Source of the DNA: Flavobacteriaceae bacterium GSB9
Lineage (GTDB): Bacteria > Bacteroidota > Bacteroidia > Flavobacteriales > Flavobacteriaceae
NCBI GenBank assembly: GCA_022749295.1
Contig: CP062007.1
Coordinates: 3,001,001-3,065,000, forward strand
Direction: 5' to 3'
Length of the DNA: 64,000 nucleotides
Below are positions 55,196 through 64,000 of this stretch, in pieces. The position numbers and the translations under genes were made by a program. A model generated the notes under the pieces. It did not search any database. It was not told the DNA's origin and worked only from the letters and a program-made list of their open reading frames with translations. Each line of letters begins with the position of its first letter. Position 1 is the first letter of the stretch.

Positions 55196-55442
55196 CACAG
55201 ATTTGAGGACTTGCGATTTGGTTGTCGTTAAATTTTATGATGGATTACTATATTGTGCACGAGCAGTGCAAAAAGATTAATGAGAGATTCTTTTTGTATG
55301 TATCTCAATTTATAACAGATTGATTAATAGCTGGGTTAAATATAAAGATTAGTTTTTTACTGACAAATTACTGCCTAAAATTTTATCGTATAAAATTTTA
55401 GGTTTCATAGTTTGTTTAGCCTTATAACTTAACTGCTGAAAA
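55196..55442. other. Intergenic stretch, no gene seen
   Basis: The 329 bases between the NdpA and propeller genes contain, besides the terminator, only AT-rich sequence with no credible reading frame. Confidence 0.5.
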
Positions 55443-57875
55443 CTAATTGATTTGATAAAGGATTATAGCGTTGTTTTCGCCCTTGGCAACAAATTCTAAA
55501 TTTCTGTCTTGATCTATGTTGTCTAATTGTATGGAAGAACTTCCGTAAAGAGGAAAATTGGGTATAGATTTAGATTGGCTGTCAAAAAGATAAACCTTAT
55601 GTGATTGCAAATCGGTGGTAGATACGTAAATTTTATCATAGATGTAAAAAATGCTGGGCGCTGTATAGTTGCCAAAATCCATTTCGGTTGTTTTGTTTTT
55701 AATGGACAGTTTGTTTTCGCTTAGAGTTACTAAGGTCTTGCTTGTAGTTTCTAAAAAATGATTTTCAGAAAGGTTCAAGTCTGCACTCGATACATTTCCT
55801 CTGGTGTCAACAGAAAAAAGCTTTCCGTTGTCAGTAGTTGTAGTGAATTTATTCTTATACAAAAACACAGGTTGATTAGAGTAATTGCTTTGGCTTTTGG
55901 GTGTTACCCTGGTTTTTCCTGTTCTATCTAAAATGTATAGTTTGTTCTTGGTTTTTAAAGCTAGATAATCTTTCCTGCCAATTCTAAAATGTTTGGGTTG
56001 GGAAATAATGGCACCATTAGCAGATTTAAAAGTAAAGCCCTTTACAATATTGCCTTTGGTGTTGTACATTAACACGTTTTTACCCTGGGTAACCATTAGC
56101 CTGTAGTTTTTTCGTTTGTCGTAATCGAACACAGAAAGAGGCTGAGTGATTTTATCGTTAAGCCTTAGAGGGAATGGGGGTACTTCCTTTCCGTTTCTAT
56201 CTAAAACGTAAACACGGTTTGGTGTGGCAAAAACCAATTGTAATCTTCCGTTTTTGTAAATATCAATTTGTTCTATGTTTCCTAAAATATTGCCTTGAAG
56301 TTGTTTTTTCCAAAGGATTTTTCCTGTATTCGAAATTAAGTACAAGTTGTTGTTTACATCTTGAACCACTATTTCTTTTTGGCCTGTAACGTGGTTTTTT
56401 ACAAACTGTGGGCTGTTTAAAATATCGTGGTCAAGTTTTATGTTGAGTTCCTCAGAAACCGAATTTTGTTCAGCTTTGGTTTTGCTTTTGCTTATTATAC
56501 CATTAACATGTGCAAAATGGTTGTCGTAAATAAATTGAATGGCCGAAATATTATCGTTTTTTAGTTTGTAATTTCCATCGTGACCTAAATTTTTGTCAAA
56601 AATAGTTTTAAGTGTAGAGGTGTTGCTTACCTGTAGGATAGAAGCCGCGCTACTCAATTTGTTACTCATAGCGTCAAAGTGACTTTGGTTGGCTAATGTT
56701 GATTCGTTTTGGTAATCTGCAATAATATTTTCGAGTATGTCTCGGTTATCGGTAAACACAAAAAAGTGGTCCAGAATACAATAGGTATTAGCTTTTTTGA
56801 AGGTTATAAATGGAGAAAATGTATTGTAAAACAGGTTAGGACTGCTAAAATCATAAAGGTCAACATCGCGATATGAGTCGACTTTTGTCTGTTCGCTTAA
56901 AAGGGCTTCTTCGGTAGCAATAACATCAACAGAATTTAATATAACGGCCTTGTTTTCGCCTTCATAGATAATACCGATTTCAGAAATATTATTGAAAAGT
57001 GTTGAGGTATTGGCTAAAGAATCTTGTTTGTTGAAACGGCTTAAATTAGTTTTAAAAGTATTAAAATAATCAAAAGTGATACTTAAAAAGCCATCGCTGC
57101 TGGAAGGGGCTATTTTGGGCACCTCATTTTGTTGTGGGATGGTATTTTTAAACACGTTCACTAAACTTTCGGTGGAGTCGTTAGCTTTAGTGATGCCGTT
57201 GAAATACAATTCGTTTTGCTCTAAATCGAGGTCTATTGCCACATATTCCGAGAATTGTTTGAGGTTTAACGAATCTTCTATAAAAACGGTTCTTATCAGG
57301 CCGTTGTTTGGTTTTATAATTAGCGAAAGCGTTTTGTTGTTGCTTGTAGTATTGATTATTTTTCTTAACTCGGTATCTGGCGTTTTGGTTTCAAAAACTG
57401 CAGAGGTCAGCTTTGGTGAAGACGATGCGAAAAATACGCTATCTATCACCGTACTATAAAAAACGCTTTGGTTCAACGTCGATTTGGTTATTGTTTTGTT
57501 TTTATAAGTAATCGATTCTTCCATGTAATCTTTTAAAGAATCGGTTTTGAACAGCTTTTTGTCAAGCTTGGTAATTATGGCATATTGCAAGCTGTCGTTT
57601 TCGTCGGTCGAAAAACAAATTAAAAAATCGTTTAAAGGCTTTAAATGTGTTAAGTGATTTAATTTATTTTCTAATGTAGAGTAATTTTTGGTGTTCAATA
57701 GTTGATTTAAAAGCCCACTGTTTTTAACGCTGCTTTTCAGACTTTCTAAGTTAGAAGTGCGTACAATAATCTCGGCCTCTTTTGGAACGAAATCTATTAA
57801 GCTATTGCTTTTTTTGTAAGAGTTTGAACAGTTGAAAACCGTAATAAGCAGGAGGGAGAGGCAAAATAATCTCAT
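55443..57875 (-). CDS. Large lipoprotein with C-terminal beta-propeller
   Basis: Lipoprotein (VFNC, Cys16) of 810 residues. The N-terminal 460 residues (beginning FVPKEAEIIVRTSNLESLKSSVKNS) recall DUF3352-type envelope proteins of unknown function. From about residue 480 there are repeating LYLISNTGKILWKKQL, VYVLDRNGKEV, MYNTKGNIVKGF and LYILDRTGKTR strands, typical of a PQQ-like propeller. No enzymatic residues are evident. The gene lies directly downstream of rnhB (52-base gap), so the two may form one transcript. Confidence 0.65.
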   Translation of the reverse strand: MRLFCLSLLLITVFNCSNSYKKSNSLIDFVPKEAEIIVRTSNLESLKSSVKNSGLLNQLLNTKNYSTLENKLNHLTHLKPLNDFLICFSTDENDSLQYAIITKLDKKLFKTDSLKDYMEESITYKNKTITKSTLNQSVFYSTVIDSVFFASSSPKLTSAVFETKTPDTELRKIINTTSNNKTLSLIIKPNNGLIRTVFIEDSLNLKQFSEYVAIDLDLEQNELYFNGITKANDSTESLVNVFKNTIPQQNEVPKIAPSSSDGFLSITFDYFNTFKTNLSRFNKQDSLANTSTLFNNISEIGIIYEGENKAVILNSVDVIATEEALLSEQTKVDSYRDVDLYDFSSPNLFYNTFSPFITFKKANTYCILDHFFVFTDNRDILENIIADYQNESTLANQSHFDAMSNKLSSAASILQVSNTSTLKTIFDKNLGHDGNYKLKNDNISAIQFIYDNHFAHVNGIISKSKTKAEQNSVSEELNIKLDHDILNSPQFVKNHVTGQKEIVVQDVNNNLYLISNTGKILWKKQLQGNILGNIEQIDIYKNGRLQLVFATPNRVYVLDRNGKEVPPFPLRLNDKITQPLSVFDYDKRKNYRLMVTQGKNVLMYNTKGNIVKGFTFKSANGAIISQPKHFRIGRKDYLALKTKNKLYILDRTGKTRVTPKSQSNYSNQPVFLYKNKFTTTTDNGKLFSVDTRGNVSSADLNLSENHFLETTSKTLVTLSENKLSIKNKTTEMDFGNYTAPSIFYIYDKIYVSTTDLQSHKVYLFDSQSKSIPNFPLYGSSSIQLDNIDQDRNLEFVAKGENNAIILYQIN

Positions 57876-57927
57876 GGATAAAAATTAATTTTTACAAACC
57901 TAATATTTTTTGTGGTGCATTAAAAAT

Positions 57928-58527
57928 TTAAAGGTCCATCTTTAATTGTTCGGGGAGCAACCTAAACGATTTTCTATGGTATTTTGTTATGCCATACTTT
58001 TTAATGGCCGCTCTGTGTTCTTTGGTGGGGTAGCCTTTGTTTTTTTTCCAATTATACATGGGGAACTCGTCGTGGATTTTACTCATGTATGCATCCCTGT
58101 AAGTTTTTGCCAAAACAGAAGCGGCCGCAATGCTTAGGTATTTACCGTCTCCTTTTATTATGGTTTCAAAAGGGATGTCTTGGTAGGGCTTAAATTTATT
58201 ACCGTCAACAATAATAAATTCGGGTTGTGGTTTTAGTTGTACTATAGATTGGTGCATGGCCAAAATAGAAGCATTTAAAATATTTATGATATCAATGTCT
58301 TCCTGAAAAACGTGGGTGACCCCAAAAGTTAAAGCTTGGGTTTCAATTATAGGTTTTAAAATTTCTCGTTTATTTTTGCTGAGTTGTTTCGAATCGTTCA
58401 AAATGGCATTTTCAAAATCTTTTGGAAGAATCACAGCTGCAGCGGTGACTGGTCCCGCCAAGCAGCCACGGCCAGCTTCGTCTGTGCCACATTCTAATGT
58501 GTATTTGGAGTGTTTGGTTAGTAACAT
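57928..58527 (-). CDS. rnhB: Ribonuclease HII
   Basis: A 199-residue endonuclease that cuts the RNA strand of RNA-DNA hybrids and misincorporated ribonucleotides. The catalytic Asp16 and Glu17 are in [24 protein letters not shown] holds a further Asp, and [14 protein letters not shown] is the conserved substrate-binding region. Length is normal for the family. Confidence 0.94.
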   Translation of the reverse strand: MLLTKHSKYTLECGTDEAGRGCLAGPVTAAAVILPKDFENAILNDSKQLSKNKREILKPIIETQALTFGVTHVFQEDIDIINILNASILAMHQSIVQLKPQPEFIIVDGNKFKPYQDIPFETIIKGDGKYLSIAAASVLAKTYRDAYMSKIHDEFPMYNWKKNKGYPTKEHRAAIKKYGITKYHRKSFRLLPEQLKMDL

Positions 58528-58756
58528 TTAATACAAGAGTTGATTAAAGTGAATTTAATTTTGGGTTGTAGCTTGGGGCTATGATATGTTTTTAAGAATT
58601 GTTGTGCAAGATATAATTTTATAATAAAGACTGATCGATGGTTTTTTGTGTAGAGTTTCAAACCGTTTTTGGGTAAAATAGATGGGCAATAAATAATTTA
58701 TTCTCTTTTTAGCGTTATCATATTTTGTGTTTACATTTGCAACTTCAATAGGCATT

Positions 58757-60835
58757 ATGAAAAAAGTAATTTTATTTATCTTTTTACTGTTCGTTATAAA
58801 AGGTCTTCAAGCGCAAGATAAAGAAGTTGGAGCTGAAAAAGTAGAAAGAAAGGCTGCGGTGTCAAGACAAGACTCCTTAAAAAGGTCTTCAAAAGAAAAA
58901 GATTCGCCAAAAGTGATTGGTGCCTTAAAAAAGATTACAGGATTAGACGAAGCGACCGACAAAGGCGCAAAAATAGAAGATTACCTTATTATTTCGTCCG
59001 AAAACGATACAACTTATGTGGATACTTCTCTAACCATTAAAAAAGACTATAAATTTAATTATTTAAGAAAAGATAACTTTGGACTGATTCCCTTTGCAAA
59101 TCTGGGTCAGACTTACAATAGTCTAACTTTCGATTTTCAAAATACAAGCTTAATGCCGCTTTTTGGTGCGCGAGCCAGGCATTTCAATTATATGGAGGTG
59201 GACGATATATATTATTATCGTGTACCAACACCGTTAACCGAGCTGTTTTTCAGGACAGCTTTCGAGCAAGGCCAGCTTGTCGATTCATTTTTTACTGTTA
59301 ACACCTCGCCACAATTCAACTTTTCTATAGCCTATAAGGGCCTGCGGTCTCTAGGTAAGTATCAAAATATACTAACAAGTACAGGCAATTTTAGGTTTAC
59401 ATCTAATTATCAATCCAGAAATAAACGCTATAAAGCAAGAGGACATATTGTTACCCAAGATTTAATGAACCAAGAAAACGGCGGGCTGGCTGATAATAGT
59501 ATTGAGCCTTTCGAAACGGGAGAGCCCGAGTTTTTAGATCGCTCTATCTTGGATGTTAATTTTGAAAATGCAGAAAGCATGTTGCGCGGTAAGCGCTTTT
59601 ACTTAAACCACAGCTATAATGTCTTTAATCATACTGAACAGGAACTGGTGGAGGTTCAGACAGATTCCTTAAACGATTCTATTAGTGTTAAAAAGCCGAA
59701 GGGCAAATTTTTAGAAAAAAACAAACTAGATCTTAGGCATATCATTTCGTTTGAAGACAAGTATTTTGAGTTTAGCCAAACTACAGCTGATACAGGTTTT
59801 TTCGGGGAAACTTTTAATGCGAGAAACCTAAAAGAACGGGTGACACTCGAAAATTTTTATAACAAATTACAGCTAGAGTATTATAATCACCTGTTGGGTA
59901 ACTTCCAATTCAATATTAGTAATAATAACTATAATTATGGTTATAACAAGTTGGTACTGTTGAATGGGCAGACCATAACAAATCGCTTAAAAGGCAATGT
60001 GTTTTCTGCAGGTGGAGCATATCAGAAACAATATAAAGGGTTTAACCTTAAGGGTGAGATGGGGGTAAATGTGTCCGGTGATTTTGAAGGAAACTTTATA
60101 AAGGCCACCGCTGGTTTTAAGTTAGAAGACGATATTTCTGCTCAAGCATCAATAAACCACAGTTCGCATGCGCCAAATTACAATACCTTGCTTTACCAAA
60201 GCAATTACACAAATTACAACTGGCAGCAAAATTTTAATAACACAGAAACCCAACAGTTGGCATTTCAATTAAATTTGAAAAATTATGCCAAAGTCACTGT
60301 AGATTTTTCAACCATAAACGATTATGTTTATTTTAAGAAGGAAGCCGATACGCTTCAGGTAAGACCCTATCAAAACAGCAGCACGATAAACTATCTTAGG
60401 CTTAAATTCGAAAATGAAATAAAGTTTGGAAAGTTTGCTTTGGCCAACACTATAATGTATCAAAATGTAAAGGACGATAATAAGGTCTTAAACATGCCAG
60501 AGTTCAATACCAGAAACACTCTTTATTTTTCAAGCCACTTGTTTCAAAAGGCTTTGTATTTGCAAACAGGTGTAACCTTAAATTATTTTACGGAGTATTA
60601 TATGGACGCTTACAGTCCGGTTTTGGCTGAATTTTATACTCAAACCAAACAAAAGTACGGAGGCTTTCCCCGGTTCGATTACTTTTTAAATGCTAAAATT
60701 CGCCAAACCAGAATCTATTTTAAGGCCGAACATTTTAACTCTTCCTTTACAGGATATAATTATTACTCGGCTCCCAATTACCCCTATCGCGATTTTATTA
60801 TCCGTTTTGGTATAGTATGGAACTTCTTTCTGTAG
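58757..60835 (+). CDS. Porin_10-type outer-membrane protein
   Basis: A 692-residue barrel protein with signal peptide (LQAQ, residues 1-20), using ATG 58757 rather than an upstream GTG at 58727. Amphipathic strands fill residues 110-692. A conserved block LRKDNFGLIPFANLGQTYN near 105 fits the putative porin family PF14121. The C-terminus WNFFL is like barrel ends. A TAnnTTTG match (TACATTTG, 58732-58739) lies just upstream. Substrate unknown. Confidence 0.75.
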   Translation: MKKVILFIFLLFVIKGLQAQDKEVGAEKVERKAAVSRQDSLKRSSKEKDSPKVIGALKKITGLDEATDKGAKIEDYLIISSENDTTYVDTSLTIKKDYKFNYLRKDNFGLIPFANLGQTYNSLTFDFQNTSLMPLFGARARHFNYMEVDDIYYYRVPTPLTELFFRTAFEQGQLVDSFFTVNTSPQFNFSIAYKGLRSLGKYQNILTSTGNFRFTSNYQSRNKRYKARGHIVTQDLMNQENGGLADNSIEPFETGEPEFLDRSILDVNFENAESMLRGKRFYLNHSYNVFNHTEQELVEVQTDSLNDSISVKKPKGKFLEKNKLDLRHIISFEDKYFEFSQTTADTGFFGETFNARNLKERVTLENFYNKLQLEYYNHLLGNFQFNISNNNYNYGYNKLVLLNGQTITNRLKGNVFSAGGAYQKQYKGFNLKGEMGVNVSGDFEGNFIKATAGFKLEDDISAQASINHSSHAPNYNTLLYQSNYTNYNWQQNFNNTETQQLAFQLNLKNYAKVTVDFSTINDYVYFKKEADTLQVRPYQNSSTINYLRLKFENEIKFGKFALANTIMYQNVKDDNKVLNMPEFNTRNTLYFSSHLFQKALYLQTGVTLNYFTEYYMDAYSPVLAEFYTQTKQKYGGFPRFDYFLNAKIRQTRIYFKAEHFNSSFTGYNYYSAPNYPYRDFIIRFGIVWNFFL

Positions 60836-60849
60836 GTCAATATTGGTTT

Positions 60850-61000
60850 TTTATGGCGTTGCCTGGGGCCGTGCCTTGCGCTGTACCTTTTTGCCGTGCC
60901 TCCAAAAGGGGCCCTCTCCAATCCCAGGCGCGAGGTTCTGGGGTGGAATTCAGCACTCGAGCCATTACGGTCGGTATAGTCCAGGTACATGTGTGCATTG
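60850..61000. other. GC-rich non-coding island ahead of the rRNA leader
   Basis: About 150 bases have much higher GC than the flanks, with short stems (for example CCTTTT at 60886-60891 with AAAAGG at 60904-60909). I recall similar GC-rich motifs near rRNA operons in other Flavobacteriia, but cannot verify this. Short reading frames in all directions look like chance. Confidence 0.5.
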
Positions 61001-61014
61001 AAAAGGGAAGGAAC

Positions 61015-61038
61015 GGAACGGAACGACGGTTCTGTTCT
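61015..61038. repeat. GGAAC repeats forming a hairpin
   Basis: Three GGAAC units in a row (61010-61024), with the last two pairing with GTTCTGTTCT (61029-61038) in a 10-base stem containing two G-U pairs. No T run follows, so it is not a standard terminator. Confidence 0.55.
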
Positions 61039-61134
61039 GTTAAGCTGCACAAAAAACTTTCCGTTCCAACTTTCAACAAAAGAGCGTGTTAGGGTCGTGT
61101 TCCGAAAAAAACCAAAAAAAAGTCCCCAAAAAGT

Positions 61135-61166
61135 TTGTTTGGGAATAAAAAAGGGTGGTATATTTG
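61135..61166 (+). promoter_or_regulatory. rRNA promoter P1
   Basis: TTG at 61135 (or 61139) and TATATTTG at 61159-61166. The start region reads CAGCCGC, as in P2. Confidence 0.6.
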
Positions 61167-61274
61167 CAGCCGCTAAAAACGGTACGGCCGTTTGCGGCGG
61201 GAGTTCATAGAGAGGTTGTTCGGGATGTGTTTTTGGGGCCTGGAAAAGGTTCCGAAAAAAAAGTCAAAAAAACA

Positions 61275-61305
61275 TTTGGCGGAAAGAAAAAAGGCTGTAC
61301 ATTTG
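61275..61305 (+). promoter_or_regulatory. rRNA promoter P2
   Basis: TTTG at 61275-61278 and TACATTTG at 61298-61305 with the standard 19-base gap. Its initial transcribed sequence nearly repeats that of P1. Confidence 0.7.
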
Positions 61306-61408
61306 CAGCCGCTAAAAACGGCAGCGCCGTTTGCGGCGAGAGTTCACCGATAGTTTTTGGCACGGTTTTTATCGAAAGAAAAAAACTTAAAAAAAATCCA
61401 GATAACCG

Positions 61409-61439
61409 TTGTGAGATTAAAAAAAGGGTTTTATATTTG
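61409..61439 (+). promoter_or_regulatory. rRNA promoter P3
   Basis: TTG at 61409-61411 and TATATTTG at 61432-61439, gap 20 bases; nearest to 16S. Confidence 0.7.
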
Positions 61440-61480
61440 CACCCGCTTAACGAGGAAACGAGTTGGGTAAAGAGAAAAGA

Positions 61481-61499
61481 AGTTCATAGACATATTGAA
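61481..61499 (+). promoter_or_regulatory. BoxA-like leader element before 16S
   Basis: AGTTCATAGACATATTGAA, with one base changed in a copy ahead of 23S (63481-63499). Position and the GTTC-x-GAC form resemble boxA antitermination sites of rRNA operons; function is inferred. Confidence 0.55.
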
Positions 61500-61621
61500 T
61501 CGACAGCGTAAGAGGGACATCGGAAACGGTGTTTCTCGACAAAGAGAATAGACCATTTTGAGTACCAAGAAAGATTTCTGAGGCCGTTAAGAACACAAGT
61601 CATACAAGACTTAAAAATTTA

Positions 61622-63148
<1,527 letters not shown>

Positions 63149-63236
63149 TAGAGAAAGACGACCAAAGGTATCAAGACTGTTGCAAGAGATAGTCTGTTCT
63201 CAAAGCTGTTGATTTATAATTACAATAATTAAGTAG

Positions 63237-63310
63237 AGTCTCATAGCTCAGCTGGTTAGAGCGCTACACTGATAATGTAGAGGTCGGCAGTTCGAGTCTG
63301 CCTGAGACTA
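63237..63310 (+). tRNA. tRNA-Ile (GAT)
   Basis: A 74-base cloverleaf in the 16S-23S spacer: acceptor AGTCTCA/TGAGACT, anticodon loop CTGATAA (GAT), T-arm GTTCGAGTC. Confidence 0.95.
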
Positions 63311-63352
63311 CTAATTAAAGGAAATTCTAGAAGCAAGGGGATTCAACATTCG

Positions 63353-63379
63353 TAATTCTGAATTCATAATTCTGAATTC
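63353..63379. repeat. Short tandem repeat in the rRNA spacer
   Basis: TAATTCTGAATTC occurs twice with a 14-base period (63353-63365 and 63367-63379), between the two tRNA genes. Each copy contains the EcoRI-type palindrome GAATTC. Confidence 0.8.
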
Positions 63380-63385
63380 CACAAT

Positions 63386-63459
63386 GGGGGATTAGCTCAG
63401 CTGGCTAGAGCGCCTGCCTTGCACGCAGGAGGTCATCGGTTCGACTCCGATATTCTCCA
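63386..63459 (+). tRNA. tRNA-Ala (TGC)
   Basis: A 74-base cloverleaf: acceptor GGGGGAT/ATTCTCC with two G-U pairs, anticodon loop CTTGCAC (TGC), T-arm GTTCGACTC. The Ile-Ala order in the spacer is the common bacterial one. Confidence 0.95.
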
Positions 63460-63480
63460 CGGTTCCGCAGTGCGGAAAGA

Positions 63481-63499
63481 AGTTCATTGACATATTGAA
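63481..63499 (+). promoter_or_regulatory. BoxA-like element before 23S
   Basis: AGTTCATTGACATATTGAA, a near copy of the element ahead of 16S, consistent with antitermination or processing signals for each rRNA. Confidence 0.55.
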
Positions 63500-63566
63500 A
63501 AAAAGATACATGAAATTTTAGGATCGGATTTATCCGGTTCTATAAGCAATAATTAATTTAAGGATT

Positions 63567-63590
63567 TCTGTACCACGCGAGCGGTACAGA
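63567..63590 (+). other. Perfect stem ahead of 23S, possible processing stem
   Basis: TCTGTACC (63567-63574) pairs with GGTACAGA (63583-63590). It lies about 30 bases before the 23S start. Confidence 0.4.
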
Positions 63591-63621
63591 CTTCCGAACT
63601 CATTAAAAAAGCAAAAAGTAC

Positions 63622-64000
<379 letters not shown>

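Noticed and set aside
61015..61038. GGAAC hairpin as terminator for the Porin_10 gene
   Set aside because: It lies 180 bases past the stop and no T run follows.

Overview
The window is chromosomal DNA from a member of the Bacteroidota, most likely a marine Flavobacteriaceae. The evidence is AT-rich intergenic DNA, promoters of the Bacteroidota type (-33 TTG and -7 TAnnTTTG), few Shine-Dalgarno sequences, a type IX secretion sorting domain, SusCD-world carbohydrate enzymes, Porin_10 and FadL-type outer-membrane proteins, GIN-domain proteins, and a 16S rRNA with Flavobacteriia features. I cannot fix the genus by eye.

Layout. 1-255 is the tail of a gene entering from the left. 424-11459 is a co-directional carbohydrate locus: a BNR_4 propeller lipoprotein, a GH88-type unsaturated glucuronyl hydrolase, a GH35 beta-galactosidase, a GH43 enzyme, then (after a gap) a DsbD-like reductase, a sialidase-like lipoprotein and a PL1 pectate lyase. 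No SusC/SusD pair is visible. 11473-18649 holds two GIN-domain (DUF2807) proteins around a YceI-porin-YceI group, then PspC, PadR and DUF4870 genes. 18808-22998 has DUF4442, AIM24/TIGR00266, a small conserved protein, a VOC protein and a divergent oxyR-dps pair. 23127-30086 holds an operon of DUF58, MoxR, DUF4350, DUF4129 and SpoIIM genes with a divergent RDD gene, plus a TRIC channel gene.

30111-42624 is mixed housekeeping and accessory DNA: a serine hydrolase, a NUMOD4/HNH-like protein, a cyclophilin, a NUDIX hydrolase, an acyltransferase, a GH43_26-type arabinofuranosidase, topB, rluE-like, a LolC/E-like permease, a DUF1343 (NamZ/GH171) protein and a LETM1-related protein. 42687-50573 contains lpxD, a frameshifted remnant of a T9SS-sorted protein, tonB, hsp20, a FadL-type protein, an aromatic low-complexity lipoprotein and proS. 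50574-60835 contains tRNA-Glu and rpsT behind two tandem promoters, a DUF1961 and PL1-T9SS divergent pair, an NdpA-like nucleoid protein, an 810-residue propeller lipoprotein, rnhB and a Porin_10 protein. From 61100 to the right edge is a ribosomal RNA operon with three tandem promoters, 16S, tRNA-Ile, tRNA-Ala and the start of 23S.

How the genes fit together. Three separate sites (424-11459, 34691-35689, 51219-53975) carry enzymes for pectin-like or other uronic-acid polysaccharides: lyases cut uronate backbones, GH88 removes the unsaturated end sugar, and GH35/GH43 trim galactose and arabinose side chains. The MoxR-DUF58-SpoIIM-RDD group is the best candidate for a conserved but functionally undefined envelope system.
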